A stretch of 64,000 nucleotides of DNA, from the NCBI GenBank assembly GCA_036417435.1, contig CM070899.1:5399001-5463000 (forward strand), in the 5' to 3' direction. Of this stretch, positions 46,235-57,689 are shown in pieces (within the stretch, counting starts at the first letter, position 1; each line of letters starts with the position of its first letter). The notes below the pieces were generated by a model that worked only from the letters and a program-made list of their open reading frames with translations, did not search any database and had not been told where the DNA came from. A program made the translations under genes and the position numbers. The DNA is from Inia geoffrensis (lineage: Eukaryota > Chordata > Mammalia > Artiodactyla > Iniidae).

Positions 46235-48050
46235 TGAGGCTCACACTAAAGGGAATGAACCCAAGTATTAGGGAAATACTCCAGCTGACTTTCAGGCAAA
46301 GGCAACAACACAATCTGCAAAGATGATGTAACGATGTAGACACAAAAAATCTGCTCCTACAAAAGTTAACCCCCCATTGTTAGACTTTTGCCATCCTGAC
46401 GCTTGTGACATGGCAACAGTTTGCTCCTAAATCAGGTAATTAAGATGGGTAGAGACAATAGCTGTGAGTTTAAACAGCCAGGGCTATGGGAAGCCCATGA
46501 CGGTTGCTTGGCTCTCCCTGTTCCCTGGAAAACCCCATTTTTGTTGGATGGGTTAAAGCCTTCTCTTGCTGCAAGGCTAATGTCCTCACAATGGCAAAGA
46601 AACTGTCAGAAATTGTGTTTTCCACTTGGGATATGCTTTCCACAATCTCCAGTGATCAAAGGCACCCATGTCACTGGGCAAATCATACGAGCCTTAACAA
46701 AAACCTTACAAATTTCTTGAAATGATCACCGTCACTATCACCCTCAATCGTCAGGCAAGGTCAACAGAACTGATGGAAAACCTGGACTCAAGTGGAACAA
46801 AAATTAATTACATGGGGTTGAATGAACTGATAAATATGATTATAATTTGTGTGACTTTCATCTGAAATATTACTGGCTTTTAATCTTTGTTTTCCAGATA
46901 TGGGAACCTTTCCCCTTAAGCTAATTATGACTTAGAGCAATTTAGTAAATTATACCTTTGTAAACAGAATTGAAGCATTTAACTTTTCTCTCTGCCTGAC
47001 CTCTCCAGAATCTGGAAACTCTTAGGTTCCCAGCAGCCTTTCCAGGTGAATAAGGAAGGCCCCTTCCTGGCAGGTGCAGTAACCTCAAGATATTTTGGAC
47101 CTTGAGGAAAGAGGAATTCACCTAAGTCCGTAGGTATTGCAGGCAGAATCTAATGGCAAGTCTTTGGTGTGGCTTTCCTGGCTTTGAGAGGGCTTTTGAA
47201 AGTTCAATTTGAGATTCCCTATGAAAAGTTCCAGCAAAGCCAAATTTAAAAGAGCCTATATAATCAATTACATTTATGTAAGTAATCAGGCCAAGTTTAC
47301 TGAAACCAGACGTATTTTGCAAACAAGTTAGTCTTAATTTGACTATATTTGGTAAAAATGAGGATTAACTATTTATTTAATACAAAATTGTATATATTTA
47401 TTTAAAAGCCTGCATTTTCTTCCTTGGACTTAAAACAAAGCACAGCATGTTGAATCCTGGCCATACGACTTAATACGAAATTTCTCTTTACTCACACGTG
47501 AACTTGGGGTGGGGATGGGCATCAGATTAAGTTCTTTTTTTTCGTCCTTAAGATTATTTCAAGGTCAAGGTATTTGCTTTGTTAGTTTTTCAAATATTTA
47601 TTAGCTAAAATGAGGATAATTTAGAAAGAAAAATTATGTTTCAATAATATACCTTTGTGGATATTGAGGTTTTATATATATTGAGGTTTCTGTATTTATT
47701 ACCTACATCCAAGATGCTTCTTTGTTGCTATGTTACATTAAAGTTTAACTGAATTATTAACAGGATATTCTAAGCTTGTTTCTGAAGCTGATTACAGTTA
47801 TTTATCTTTGGATGAAGATCAGATGCACCATGACCTGCACCCAGGAGATTATGAATACTGTAAAAGACATTTTTAAAAAAAACTCTCTCTCCAACCTAGA
47901 TGGAAGGGCCCTTATCAGGTACTCTGCACAGTGAAAGTGAAGGGAATTGACTCCTGAATTCATATTCCCCACTTAAAAAGGGCCTCCGCACCAGACTGCT
48001 CTATAGAGAGGACTGCTAACCTCAAACTCACCTTAAAACAACCATCAAGC
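46235..48050 (+). pseudogene. Retroviral pol remnant (RNase H end and integrase)
   Basis: At 46235-46310 a frame resembles the RNase H end (a Gly-Asn-x-x-Ala-Asp-Phe-Gln-Ala-Lys pattern, with one stop). The frames at 46421-46720 and 46504-46725 together hold the integrase core: a Val-Lys-Ala-Phe-type stretch, then Ser-Ser-Asp and a Thr-Gly-Gln-Ile-Ile region. They overlap in two frames, so a frameshift lies inside. At about 47815-47960 the integrase C terminus is seen (a His-Pro-Gly-Asp-Tyr and a Trp-Lys-Gly-Pro-Tyr pattern) with another stop. The 46.9-47.8 kb stretch between them is not recognisable. Non-functional. Confidence 0.75.
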
Positions 48051-48099
48051 CACGTAGAGAAGATGACAACGACAGTAGACAGGTGGCCCACAAATCCAG

Positions 48100-49860
48100 A
48101 CTAGGTCTGGAAGACCCATCCTACTAGTTCAATTGAACTGTTTACTAAATGTTTGTCTCCCTATCAAAATTAAAGGTTACTGTTTTACTTTTAGCTATAT
48201 TTTTGCCACAATGTTCAGGATGGAAAAAAAATTCTTTAGTAAAGTTATCACAGAGTATAGCTACTGGGGGGAAATCTAACCAATTGGTGGATCTGTCGTC
48301 AAATTCCCTGGTCAATACAAGACCGATATAAGCCCCTCATGATACGTATCACTGACTGTTCAGGTTTTTCTAATGTGACCACTCACCCAGACTAACCTCT
48401 CTCTGGACTAATCTTTCAGGTTCAAACTTTTCAGCATATTAATATGTCCATCCCTTGTCTGATACTATCCTCCGTCCTTAGAGACCGAGCACAACTTACC
48501 CTAAGGGCCCCTTGATCTGTCCCTTACTTAACTGAAAAATGTCTTGAAGAGAAAAATGCGAGTAAATTATGCCAGCAACTACTGTATATTAAATACCATG
48601 CAAATGACTTTTGGAAAGTCTACAAGAGAAGTGATCCATAGTTTAATACTGTGTTGACAGGCTTCTCTGGTGGCGCAATGGTTAAGAATCCATCTGCCAA
48701 TGCAGGGGACACAGGTTCAAGCCCTGGTCCGGGAAGATCCCAACATGCTGCGGAGCAACTAAGCCCATGTGCCACAACTACTGAGCCTGCGCTCTAGAGC
48801 CCATGAGCCACAACTACTGAGCCCGCGAGCCACAACTACTGAGCCCGCATGCCACAACTACTGAAGCCCACACGCCTAGAGCCTGTGCTCCACAACGAGA
48901 AGCCACCGCAATGAGAAGCCTGCGCACCGTAACGAAGAGCCGGCCCCACTCACCGCAACTAGAGAAAAGCCCGTGCGCAGCAACGAAGACCCAACGCAGC
49001 CAAAAATAAATTAATTAAATAAATTAAAAAAAAAAAAGTTGTGTTGACAAAACTCCCAATTCATGAGGCTATCAATGAGAGCACTCTAGGAGGGATCACC
49101 TGTGCTCCCCCAGGTTTTGTCTTCAATAGGTGGTATTGGAATTGACCCACCTTCCCAAGGATGGGCACATAAATTTCTTAAAAGCTGACAAATAGAAGGT
49201 TTACTCTTATTGGGGCATTACGTTACTCCATTGTCTGTACATCAGGAAATAGATGAACCTCCTTTGTCTCTTCCTTACAGAGTCAAGAGAACCATGTTAG
49301 CAAGATACTAAGATACCTGGTGGCAAAATCTTTGGGGAATATTAATTCCTAGTGCACGAATGTACGGTTTACATATTGTTACAAAAAAGATGATCAGACA
49401 TCTATCAGCCACCAATGGTTAAATAGCCAAAGAGATGGCAAAAAGCATTGCAGCACAACAGACATCCCTAAATTCCTTAGCCCAAGTAACATTAGATAAC
49501 AGGGCTGCCTTAGATTTTCTACTGGCTAAACAAGGGGGTGTTTGTGCTATTATTGCTCATACTGTTTGCTGCACTTATATCAGCACCTCTGGAGAAACTG
49601 AGACGCGCCTAGAAAGAATGTCCCAAAAGGCAAAACGGTTATAACATATAAGAAAAACTGACCCTTTAAATGATGTTTCGTTGGCTCCCCTCAGAAAGAG
49701 GCAATTATTTTGCTCTGCTTTACAGATGATTATCATTTTCATAATGTGTATTATTATTCTTTTCCTAGCCATCAAGTTACTCATGACATATATCGCTGCT
49801 TGCTTTAAGCCTACTGCTAAAAGCACATGTACAATGTTTGCATGACAATTTGATACAACT
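48100..49860 (+). pseudogene. Retroviral env remnant
   Basis: The ORF at 49435-49644 (69 codons) is part of the transmembrane subunit. It has a heptad-like helix (SLNSLAQVTLDNRAALDFL) and the immunosuppressive-type region with a Gly-Gly-Val-Cys stretch, followed by Cys-Cys. Seven residues separate the cysteines, one more than the usual CX6CC. A stop follows; a hydrophobic, Ile-rich anchor is readable at about 49724-49800. Surface-subunit sequence between 48.1 and 49.2 kb is badly decayed and split by a SINE at 48661-49037. No complete env can be made from this copy. Confidence 0.8.
48661..49037 (+). repeat. CHR SINE, long type, with internal triplication
   Basis: Head GGCTTCTCTGGTGGCGCAAT. 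The block CCACAACTACTGAGCCCGC occurs in three or four consecutive copies (about 48772-48860). A tail follows. The duplication TGTGTTGACA is on both sides. Inserted within the env remnant. Confidence 0.92.
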
Positions 49861-50130
49861 GAAAAAACATATCGCCTATAAAATATTTCCCAATTAGCAT
49901 ACCTCTGTACTTGTTCACTATGTCTGCTTAGTCTCCCCCTAATGTGGATAACTAGGCAAATCTCCATACATATATAAACAACCAAAAAGAGGCCAAGCAC
50001 CAAGGGACATGATGGACACAGGGCAGGCAGCAACCACCCTGACACGAGGGACAAACATTTTGATCGTCAATGCTTTCTATTGAAAGATTTATGACCAAAA
50101 GAGGCAATTAACGCAAAATTTTTCACATAC

Positions 50131-51180
50131 TGAGACATGGAGAAGTCATTCTGGCTTATACATGATTTAACTTGAATTTTACACTAACTAAAACAGTCTG
50201 CTTGTGGCTTATCAAACATACATTAAACATACATCTGCTTTAATCATTAAAGAAAAGGGTACACTGACCAAAGTAAAGAATGTCCATGTTAATTTACATT
50301 CCCACCAACAGTGCAACAGGGTTCCCTTTTCTCCACACACTCTCCAGCATTTATTGTTTCTAGATTTTTTGACGATGGCCATTCTGACTGGTGTGAGGTG
50401 ATACCTCATTGTAGTTTTGATTTGCATTTCTCTAATGGTTAGTGATGTTGAGCATCCTTTCATGTGTTTGTTGGCAATCCGTATTTCTTCGAACCTAGGG
50501 GCAGGACAGGAATAAAGACGCAGACGTAGAGAATGGACTTGAGGACACGGGGAGGGGGAAGGGTAAACTGGGACGAAGTGAGAGTGGTATGGACGTATGT
50601 ACACTACCAAATGTAAAATAGTTAGCTAGTGGGAAGCAGCCGCATAGCACAGGGAGATCAGCTTGGTGCTTTGTGACCACCTAGAGGGGTGGGACAGGGA
50701 GGGTGGGAGGGAGACGCAAGAGGGAGGAGATATGGGGATATATGCATATGTACAGCTGATTCACTTTGTTATACAGCAGAAACTAACACACCATTGTAAA
50801 GCAATTATGCTCCAAGAAAGATGTTAAAAAAAAAAAAACAATGTCCATGTTAGAAACAAGGATCAAATGGCTCCTTTCCTAGGATGCCGAAGATGTTACT
50901 CCTTCCATGATAAGACTCCCTTCCTAGGCACTAGGTGCCATACTGACTCTCTGTGTACATGTTGATCTGTTTTTTTTTAACCTTGCAGAACTCTACCCTT
51001 GACTTGTTTGATGTTCTTTGTTCTGACAAGACATAAAACTGCTGAAAACCACACTTCTCTGGAGCAGTGCCTCAGAGTTATCTGAGAGGCCGTCTCCTGG
51101 GCAACAGTCCTCAGTTTGACTCCAAGAAAGCTCTTTTCTACCCCTATTATAGACTGGTTTATTGATCATCTCCCTCGACA
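50131..51180 (+). repeat. 3' LTR of the endogenous retrovirus, split by L1
   Basis: Begins TGAGACATGGAGAAG and ends ...CTCCCTCGACA. The L1 at 50292-50838 and its duplication split it. Without that insert it is about 490 bases, like the 5' LTR. GACATAAAACTGCTG at about 51030 corresponds to the TATA region of the other LTR. Confidence 0.82.
50292..50838 (+). mobile_element. Twin-primed L1 inside the 3' LTR
   Basis: The left part (50292 to about 50490) is L1 ORF2-end text in reverse orientation (CATTCCCACCAACAGTGCAA, then GGTGTGAGGTGATACCTCAT). The right part (about 50492-50838) is forward L1 3' end with an A tail. The duplication AATGTCCATGTTA lies at 50279-50291 and 50839-50851. An inverted 5' segment within a single set of target duplications is the signature of twin priming. 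Confidence 0.93.
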
Positions 51181-51491
51181 CTGCCTATGTCACTGACTGC
51201 AAAGGCAGCATTTAACACAGTCAAGCCTGGCAGCTGGAGTGTATTGGTCCTTCCCAGCATCCTGGGGGTCAGCTCCACCCATAAAGCTTAAGAGTCGTTT
51301 GCTTTTCCTCTAGCTGCTAGCACAACACCCAGAACTTGCATGAAACTGAAGGAATGAGAAAAAAGCCCTCATGGTTTGATGTCTTCTCTTCTCAGCAAAG
51401 CACAGCTCAGGGAGCCACTGGGAGATGGCTACAAATGCAGGGTGGGATTTGGCGGCAGTTTCCTGTGTGGCAGCCTGTGTTTGGGCCTCTA

Positions 51492-51493
<2 letters not shown>

Positions 51494-51528
<35 letters not shown>
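51494..51528. repeat. (GT)n microsatellite
   Basis: About 17 uninterrupted GT units. Confidence 0.95.
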
Positions 51529-51529
<1 letters not shown>

Positions 51530-53391
51530 TAAAATTTGTAAATACCTGAATCCGAAAAGGAGCCAGCCGGTAATCTACAATAGTATAGCACATGTGCCTG
51601 AAAAATCTCGTGTGCAAGCAGAAAATTCATATGGTGATCACAGTGTGCTTTGCATCTAGTCAGATGCACTGTAGTTAGTTTGTCTGTATTCGTGCATCAA
51701 CTAATATTCACTGAGCATCTATTCTGTCTATGTCTCTTCGTACCCTGTTGCATCTCCTCTCAGCTAGGTGCTGGGCATACAGTGCTGAACAAAACACTAT
51801 GGGGCTGTGGGCCACAGCCCGAGGATCTGGGGCCACCACCACTGCCACTGCTGCTGATGACATCCCATCACCCATGCCACCTGCATAACGCTCTGCTCTT
51901 CAGAGAGCACGTTCACACCTCCTCCTTTGGTTGAGCCCCATAATAACTTGTCTGATTTGACAAGGGACAGCGGGCTAATGAAGAGAGGGCACTGGATCCA
52001 CATGCAGGTCGCCCTGATTTGGCCCAGGCTCATCACCTCTGCCCCACACAGCCTCCAGTCAATGACTCTGAAACCTGAGAGGCAGAGTTACTGGTAGTGA
52101 GAGCTCTCTGGTCTCCAGGGGACAGTCATTAGTAAAACTGACAAGAAATAAATGGACTCCCGAAAGGACCCTGCTATGTTAGCAGGAACTAATAGATATC
52201 TGAGGGCTTTCTAGAAAAGCAGCTGTAGATGAGGCCTCCTGCACTCAGCAGAGGTTCAAAGTAACTAAGAAAATGATGAGACGCACACAGGAGGATATGC
52301 AGAATACTGCCCAGGATGAACAGAACAAAATATGACACTTAAAATGTCGAGTGAAGTAAGGTACTTCTCAACATGGAGAAAAGGTTCCCAAGGTGGCTGT
52401 GCAGTTGTCTGTTTAGGATGAGAAGTTATAAGTCTTTGGGTGCAAGGGTCTAAAAAGGGTATTCTTTCTATGAGGTCACCTCTAGAGAACAAGAACACAG
52501 CCCCACCATGAGATAGGTACGACCGTCTATCAGCTTATAAAATGGAAGACTCCTACAGAGTGACGGCAATTCAGTCTTGGCCAAGTATTTCCAAGGACTA
52601 AAACTGCTATTTCCAAGAGTGTTCACGGAGCTGAAGGTCCTACATATCACAGAGGAAGAGTGCTTCCTAAACCAAAAGCATAAATGATGAGGCTTAGAAA
52701 CAATGACCTACCCAGTAGCCATGAGCATCCCAGGAAGCCAAGCTGTCACAAGGACTCGGGAGCCAAACTGAAGTGACCAATAATGGATAAATGGTTCCAC
52801 GTACCATAACTATCACAGACTGAAACATACCAAATACACTTAAATTCATAATGGCACCAAAACCACCACCACCAGCAACTGATCATTGTTAAAGGGAGCA
52901 GAGAACAAACTCACTATCTTGGAAACTGGTAAATAAAGGGAAAGAAACTAGGCATTTATCTTGGTTAACGCTACCAAACGACTGGGTAACAAAATAGTAT
53001 ACTATTTGGGTAACAAAAAGTAGATGAAGGGAAGTTTCTCTTTATAGAAGTACTATATCTGATAAATGAAGAAAGGCTAAAATAGAAAAACCAGTCCCCT
53101 TACGGATCTAAGTGTTGGGCAGTGACGGCTCTAATGGCATAGACAGTGAGACAAGCAGACCTCATGTGTCTCTCGTAGGAAGAGGAGACCAATGAACATA
53201 GAGCCGGAAGAGGATCTAGATCCCAAATTACATTACAGGAAATATGGGGGACAGACGGACATGTTGAACACCACCACAGAGATGTACTCACAAAAATCTA
53301 GAGTGTGGAAAATGCTCTGGGAAAAATGAGGCAGCTTGTTCAACAAATGAACTGCAAGCGAGGGTGGCGTGTGTTTGCCTGTGTGTGTGTG

Positions 53392-53411
53392 GAGGGAGGG
53401 AGGGAAGGAGG

Positions 53412-53467
<56 letters not shown>

Positions 53468-53505
53468 CAGATAGACAGACAGAGAGAGAGAGAGAGGGAG
53501 AGGGC
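53392..53505. repeat. (GA)n purine tract
   Basis: Starts GGAGGGAGGGAAGGAGGGAG and continues with GA repeats, then GACAGATAGACAGACAGA and a second GA run. Length polymorphism is likely. Confidence 0.95.
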
Positions 53506-53549
53506 GCCTATGGAGTAAAAGAGACTTATGAGTACAAAATGTACATATG

Positions 53550-53670
53550 GGGGCTTCCCTGGCAGGCCAGTGGTTAGAACTCCGAGCTTTCACTGCTGAG
53601 GGTGTGAGTTCGATCCCTGATCGGGGAACTAAGATCCCGCAAGCCATGAGGTGTGGCCAAAAAAAAAGAA
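53550..53670 (+). repeat. Old tRNA-derived SINE
   Basis: Head GGGGCTTCCCTGGCAGGCCA, B-box-like GAGTTCGATCCC, A tail. The flanks AAAATGTACATATG and AAAATGGACGTATG are a slightly diverged duplication. Confidence 0.85.
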
Positions 53671-53679
53671 ACCAACCAA

Positions 53680-54155
53680 AATGGACGTATGATCAATGTT
53701 CCTAGCAGCATTATTCATAATACCCAAAACACAGAAACGATCCAAATATCCCCTAACTGATGAATGGATGAACCAAACATGACATATCCGTAAAATGGGA
53801 TACTATCTAGTGGTTAAAAAGGAATAAACTACTGATACACATATAATAACATGAATAACCTCACAAACATTATTTTAACTAAAAGAAGTCAGATGCAACA
53901 GGTGACGTGTTGAACGACTCCATTGATATGAGATGTTCAGAAAAGGCCATTTATGTTGCCTAGGGCTGGGGGTGGGAGTAGAGATTAATTACTAATAGGC
54001 AGGGAGGGAACTTTGGGGGTGATGGGAAGGTTCTAAAACTGGATGGTGCGGATGGTCGCACAACTCTACAAATTTACTAAGAATCACTGAATTGTACGTT
54101 TCACGAAGAGTAAAATATTGTATGTAAATTATACCTCAATAAAGCTGTTAAAAAA
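53680..54155 (+). mobile_element. Old L1 3'-end fragment
   Basis: GCAGCATTATTCATAATACC, then GAATGGATGAACCAAACATG and ATTATACCTCAATAAAGCTG. Typical plus-strand L1 3' end, decayed. Confidence 0.8.
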
Positions 54156-54279
54156 GGGTCCTCATATTCTTCAGATCTCTCTATTTCTTAACATTAACAG
54201 ATGAAAGGATAAGACGTCTGGGAACGGCTTCAGAAACAACATGGGAGGGGCAGTGGGTGGGGCTATGGGTGAACAAAAT

Positions 54280-54400
54280 GGCTAAGAGTCGATAATTATT
54301 GAAGCTGGGTGATGGGTACATGGGGGTTCATTATGCTATTCTGTCCAATTTTGTCCCTGTTTGAAATTTTCCGTAATAAAAAGTTAAAAACACACAAGAA
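54280..54400 (+). mobile_element. Old L1-like 3'-end phrase
   Basis: GAAGCTGGGTGATGGGTACA through GAAATTTTCCGTAATAAAAA. A similar phrase occurs at 29597-29660. Confidence 0.55.
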
Positions 54401-54678
54401 AACTGCTCCAAAGGCACCTGGCAAGAAAGCACGAGTGCATGAGAGGCTATTATAAATATAATAAAGGTGCTTTTTGACATGTTGAAACAAACAAACAAAA
54501 AAACCCACACAAGCATAGTGACCCAAAGAAGGGAGGTTGAGAACGTCCAAGCGCCACAGTTATGTGCAGATATAGTTTAAATTTCGCTCTCGAGGGGGCC
54601 TGTGAATGTTTTTCTTTAAAGACATCTATCTACAGAGAACTTCATCAATTTGTCAGAGCGAATGGACCGTATTCTAAC

Positions 54679-54767
54679 CTGGTGAGTAACGCATTACAGA
54701 CAGCTGTTCATTTCCATCCGTGTGGACGGTGACCAAGTCTTTCGTTTCTGTGTCAAACACGAACCAC
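54679..54767 (-). CDS. EML1: EML1 coding exon, sixth from last
   Basis: Acceptor GTTTACAACAG, then GTGGTTCGTG. The G completes an Arg codon begun upstream (R-WFVFDTETKDLVTVH), then TDGNEQLSVMRYSP and the G of Asp. 89 bases, phase 2 in and phase 1 out. The donor is GTTAGA at 54678, which departs from GTRAGT. It joins in frame to the exon at 36795 about 17.9 kb away, across the retroviral locus. The blade WFVFD with SVMRYSPDG is a proper WD strand set. Estimated residues 608-637. Confidence 0.95.
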
Positions 54768-55329
54768 CTGTTGTAAACATGGGGAAAAGTACAAATCAAT
54801 TGTTTAGTGAGAAAATGAAGTAAGACTATTACAGTCACAGCAAGGCTATTAAAAAAAATTAACCTAAGAGCTTAAAAATGCTCTGTATTTGCTTAATAAG
54901 AATTCTTATTCCCAGCTTTCATTTAAAGAAAATTTCCTACATATGAGCATTTCCTAAAGATAGGAGCAGCAAACTGGGTACTATGGGAAATGATTCAGTT
55001 ACTGATGCTATGGCAGGGTTCCCTGGTGTTTTGAGTTTTGTCACTTACACATTAAAGGGGAGAAAGCCCCCGGCAGGGAAGATGAACCAACACCTACCCC
55101 CAGCCTGTGGCCAGAGGAAGCAGCAAAGGGGCCACTGCACACGCTCACCCAGAGATCTGGCCCAGGGCAAGGCAGGATGGGTACAGGAGGATGGGGCCGG
55201 GACAACCTCCAGGGCTGCTGCAAGCAGAGCTGGGCCAGCATCTGACCTTCTGTGATGCTGGTGTGCAACCAGCTGGGTGAAAGAAATGACCCAGAGAATG
55301 GCAGAAGGGCGAGTAGAGGACTGGCCTTT

Positions 55330-55380
55330 GAATTTAGCCTCTCTGGGCTCAGTTTCCCCAACTGTAAAATGGGAATGAAG
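55330..55380 (+). repeat. MIR fragment
   Basis: TCTGGGCTCAGTTTCCCCAA followed by CTGTAAAATGGGAATGAAGG. 3' part of a MIR. Confidence 0.6.
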
Positions 55381-55780
55381 GCCCAGAATGACTTTGCAGG
55401 CCCAGCGTCCAATCACTCAAATTATAATGGACACGGAAGTGCTCCGAATCCTCTAGTCAGGACACGGTACTCGGTCAATGTTTGTTAAATGGCGGGAAGA
55501 TTGAACTCTCCTGCCCACGTGTTCTCAAGTAGTGGCAGTGAGTAGGACCCCAGTGTTTTCAGGGATGAAAGGGAATGTGGACTCCCTGCTGCTGCCGCTT
55601 CAAACCTTGATGACACACATCCATCGGCGTGTCCATCGACCCAGAGTCACTATCCACTCCGGGCCCTAATCGGCACCACTCAAGGGGACTGGCTGACCCC
55701 TGACATCTGGATTTGGCGTCTCAGCTTTGCTTCCTTGCATCTTTAACAACCATTTACCTTTAATGTGTGCTATTTAACTT

Positions 55781-56137
55781 TTTTAAAAAATATATAAATC
55801 TAATTAATTTATTTTTGGCTGCCTTGGGTCTTCGTTGCTGCACGTGGGCTTTCTCTAGTTGCGGCGAGCGGGGGCTACTCTTCATTGCGGTGCGCGGGCT
55901 TCTCACTGCGGTGACTTCTCTTGTTGCAGAGCACAGGCTCTAAGCGTGCGGGCTTCGGTAGTTGTGGCGCACGGGCTCAGTAGTTGTGGCTCGCGGGCTC
56001 TAGAGCGCAGGCTCAGTCGTTGTGGCGCACGGGCTTCGTTGCTCCGCCGCACGTGGGATCTTCCCGGGCCAGGGCTCGAACCCGTGTCCCCTGCGCTGGC
56101 AGGCAGATTCTCAGCCACGGCGCCTCCAGGGAAGCCC
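55781..56137 (-). repeat. CHR SINE, long type
   Basis: TTTATTTTTGGCTGCCTTGG body, repeated GTAGTTGTGGC blocks, head at about 56112-56137. The flanks TGTGCTATTTAACTTT and TGTGCTACTGAACTTT are the duplication. Confidence 0.92.
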
Positions 56138-56476
56138 CTGTGCTACTGAACTTTAACAGAGGTCAGAACAGAAGAGGCAGAGACCGGGCTGTCCGGGCTG
56201 TGCCTTCGAAACATCGTGTTAAACTGCCCCATCGAGAGCTAAGCCTGGTGCCAGGACCAGCGGTGGGGGAGGCATAAACAGAGGGGAAGGATTAGGTTGC
56301 ATGGTCCATCTCTCTTCCTCCTACAGGGCACTGTCTGATTCTGAGCAGCTTGGCACTGTCCCATACCCTGTCCTGCCACACAGACTCAGCACGTAGCTGA
56401 CGGCAGTAACTGGCGGGCTGCCGTTCATCAGAGCCTGCTGAGTTGGAAACTTCATATGTCTCTAAGAGAGGTCAAA

Positions 56477-56477
56477 G

Positions 56478-56512
<35 letters not shown>
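56477..56512. repeat. (GT)n microsatellite
   Basis: About 16 GT units, then GCGCGTGCACGC. Confidence 0.95.
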
Positions 56513-56516
<4 letters not shown>

Positions 56517-56654
56517 TGCACGCATTTTCACGAAGGATTCTGTTGGATACAAGGTGCCCAACTCTTAAGATCTTGCCACCTATGACTTATAAATGGTTAC
56601 TCTTTCTTTATACATACTCTAAGTTCCTAGCAACAGAATCTAAGTGGTATTCTT

Positions 56655-56880
56655 TTTTTTTGAAGCATAGTTGCCGTACAATATTTTATAAGTTACAAGC
56701 GTACAATGTAGTGATTCACAATTTTTAAAGCTTACACTCCATTTATAGTTATTATAAAATATTGGCTACATTCCCCATGGTGTACAATATATCCTTGTAG
56801 CTCACTGTATGCCTAATAGCTTGCACCTCTTACTCCCCTACCCCTGTGCTGCCCCTCCCCACTTCCCTGTCCGTAAGTGG
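56655..56880 (-). mobile_element. L1 3' UTR fragment
   Basis: T run, then GAAGCATAGTTGCCGTACAA and ATGGTGTACAATATATCCTT. Reverse complement of an older L1 3' UTR. Confidence 0.7.
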
Positions 56881-57094
56881 TACGCTCTTTAGAGAGGAGG
56901 GGATCACCAGTGGTATATGAATGAAGCTATAATACGTGTAGATACTATGACAAACAATATAAAAGTACAGTCGAATCTTAGGAAACAATGATATAATAAT
57001 AACCACCGAAATCGCCTGCCAGGCAACCCCAGGGGCGGCTTCATCCATTGTCTCCCTCAGTCATCAGTGTACGGCCAGGCAGATATATCGCCAC

Positions 57095-57195
57095 AATATA
57101 CAGAGGAAGAAACAAACTCAGAGAGGTCATGTAACTGGCTCAAAGACACACTGTGGCTAAGCGGTGAAGCTGGGATTCAAGCGCAGAGCTAGTGC
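57095..57195 (-). repeat. MIR fragment
   Basis: GAAACAAACTCAGAGAGGTC, then GGTGAAGCTGGGATTCAAGC. MIR in reverse orientation. Confidence 0.65.
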
Positions 57196-57615
57196 CTGCC
57201 ATACCAGAGGCGCTTCGGCAAATAAGTGTTGGCTGAATCAAACCTGAGGCTCAGCATCTGCGCAGTTTCTATGAGTCTGACAGGGCAGCAAGAAAAAGCG
57301 TTTAAAATTCGCAGTGCTTTGAAATGCTTTGTTGCCCCATTCCAAAGTTGAGAAGCCCCCCAATCCTGTGTGTGTGGAGCTGGCGCCTCTTCTGGGAGAG
57401 GGGTCCACAGCTTCCCTCGGCTTTTCCCAAAGTCCAAAACGTGAAGGGCCACTGCGTCAGGTTTCACTTTCGAGCTCCGACTTAATTCCCGGCAAGTCAT
57501 TAGGAGCTGAGAGAGGCAGCCAAGAGCTACCCTGTGCCTGTCGCTGGGGAAACACAGACAACAAGCCTCTTTCCCGTGAACTGTGAAAGCACGAGCCATG
57601 CCGACAGGCACTTAC

Positions 57616-57683
57616 CTCCCAGTCAGTGTTCCGACCGCAACCACAGACCCTGAAGGATGAAAACCAGAAGACTGAGCTGGATC
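57616..57683 (-). CDS. EML1: EML1 coding exon, seventh from last
   Basis: Acceptor CAATGTTTTAG, then GATCCAGCTC. It encodes DPAQSSGFHPSGSVV then AVGTLTG and the first two bases of Arg. The donor is GTAAGT at 57615. 68 bases, phase 0 in and phase 2 out. It is the shortest EML1 exon in the window, making the strand that leads into WFVFD. Estimated residues 585-607. Confidence 0.95.
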
Positions 57684-57689
57684 CTAAAA

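Larger units (their letters stand above)
42564..51180 (+). mobile_element. Broken class I endogenous retrovirus
   Basis: Two related LTRs (42564-43034 and 50131-51180) bracket plus-strand retroviral remnants in the expected order: RNase H end (about 46.24 kb), integrase core (about 46.5-46.85 kb), integrase C terminus (about 47.8-48.05 kb) and the transmembrane subunit of env (about 49.4-49.8 kb). The gene order and env motif fit a gammaretrovirus-like (class I) family, possibly ERV-F/H-like. It is antisense to EML1, inside its largest intron here. Gag, protease and most reverse transcriptase are not recognisable. SINEs at 43.1, 43.74, 44.21, 44.99 and 48.66 kb and an L1 at 50.29 kb entered later. 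It cannot encode a virus. Confidence 0.85.
51181..53549. other. EML1 intron, no gene seen
   Basis: Contains a (GT)n tract at 51494-51528 and a (GA)n/GAGG-rich tract at 53390-53505. The rest is unique or anciently diverged sequence with no exon. Confidence 0.5.

Noticed and set aside
55041..55416. Two overlapping 123-codon minus-strand ORFs
   Set aside because: Different frames of the same intronic DNA; no EML1 splice phase fits, and exons 57616 and 54679 already join in frame.
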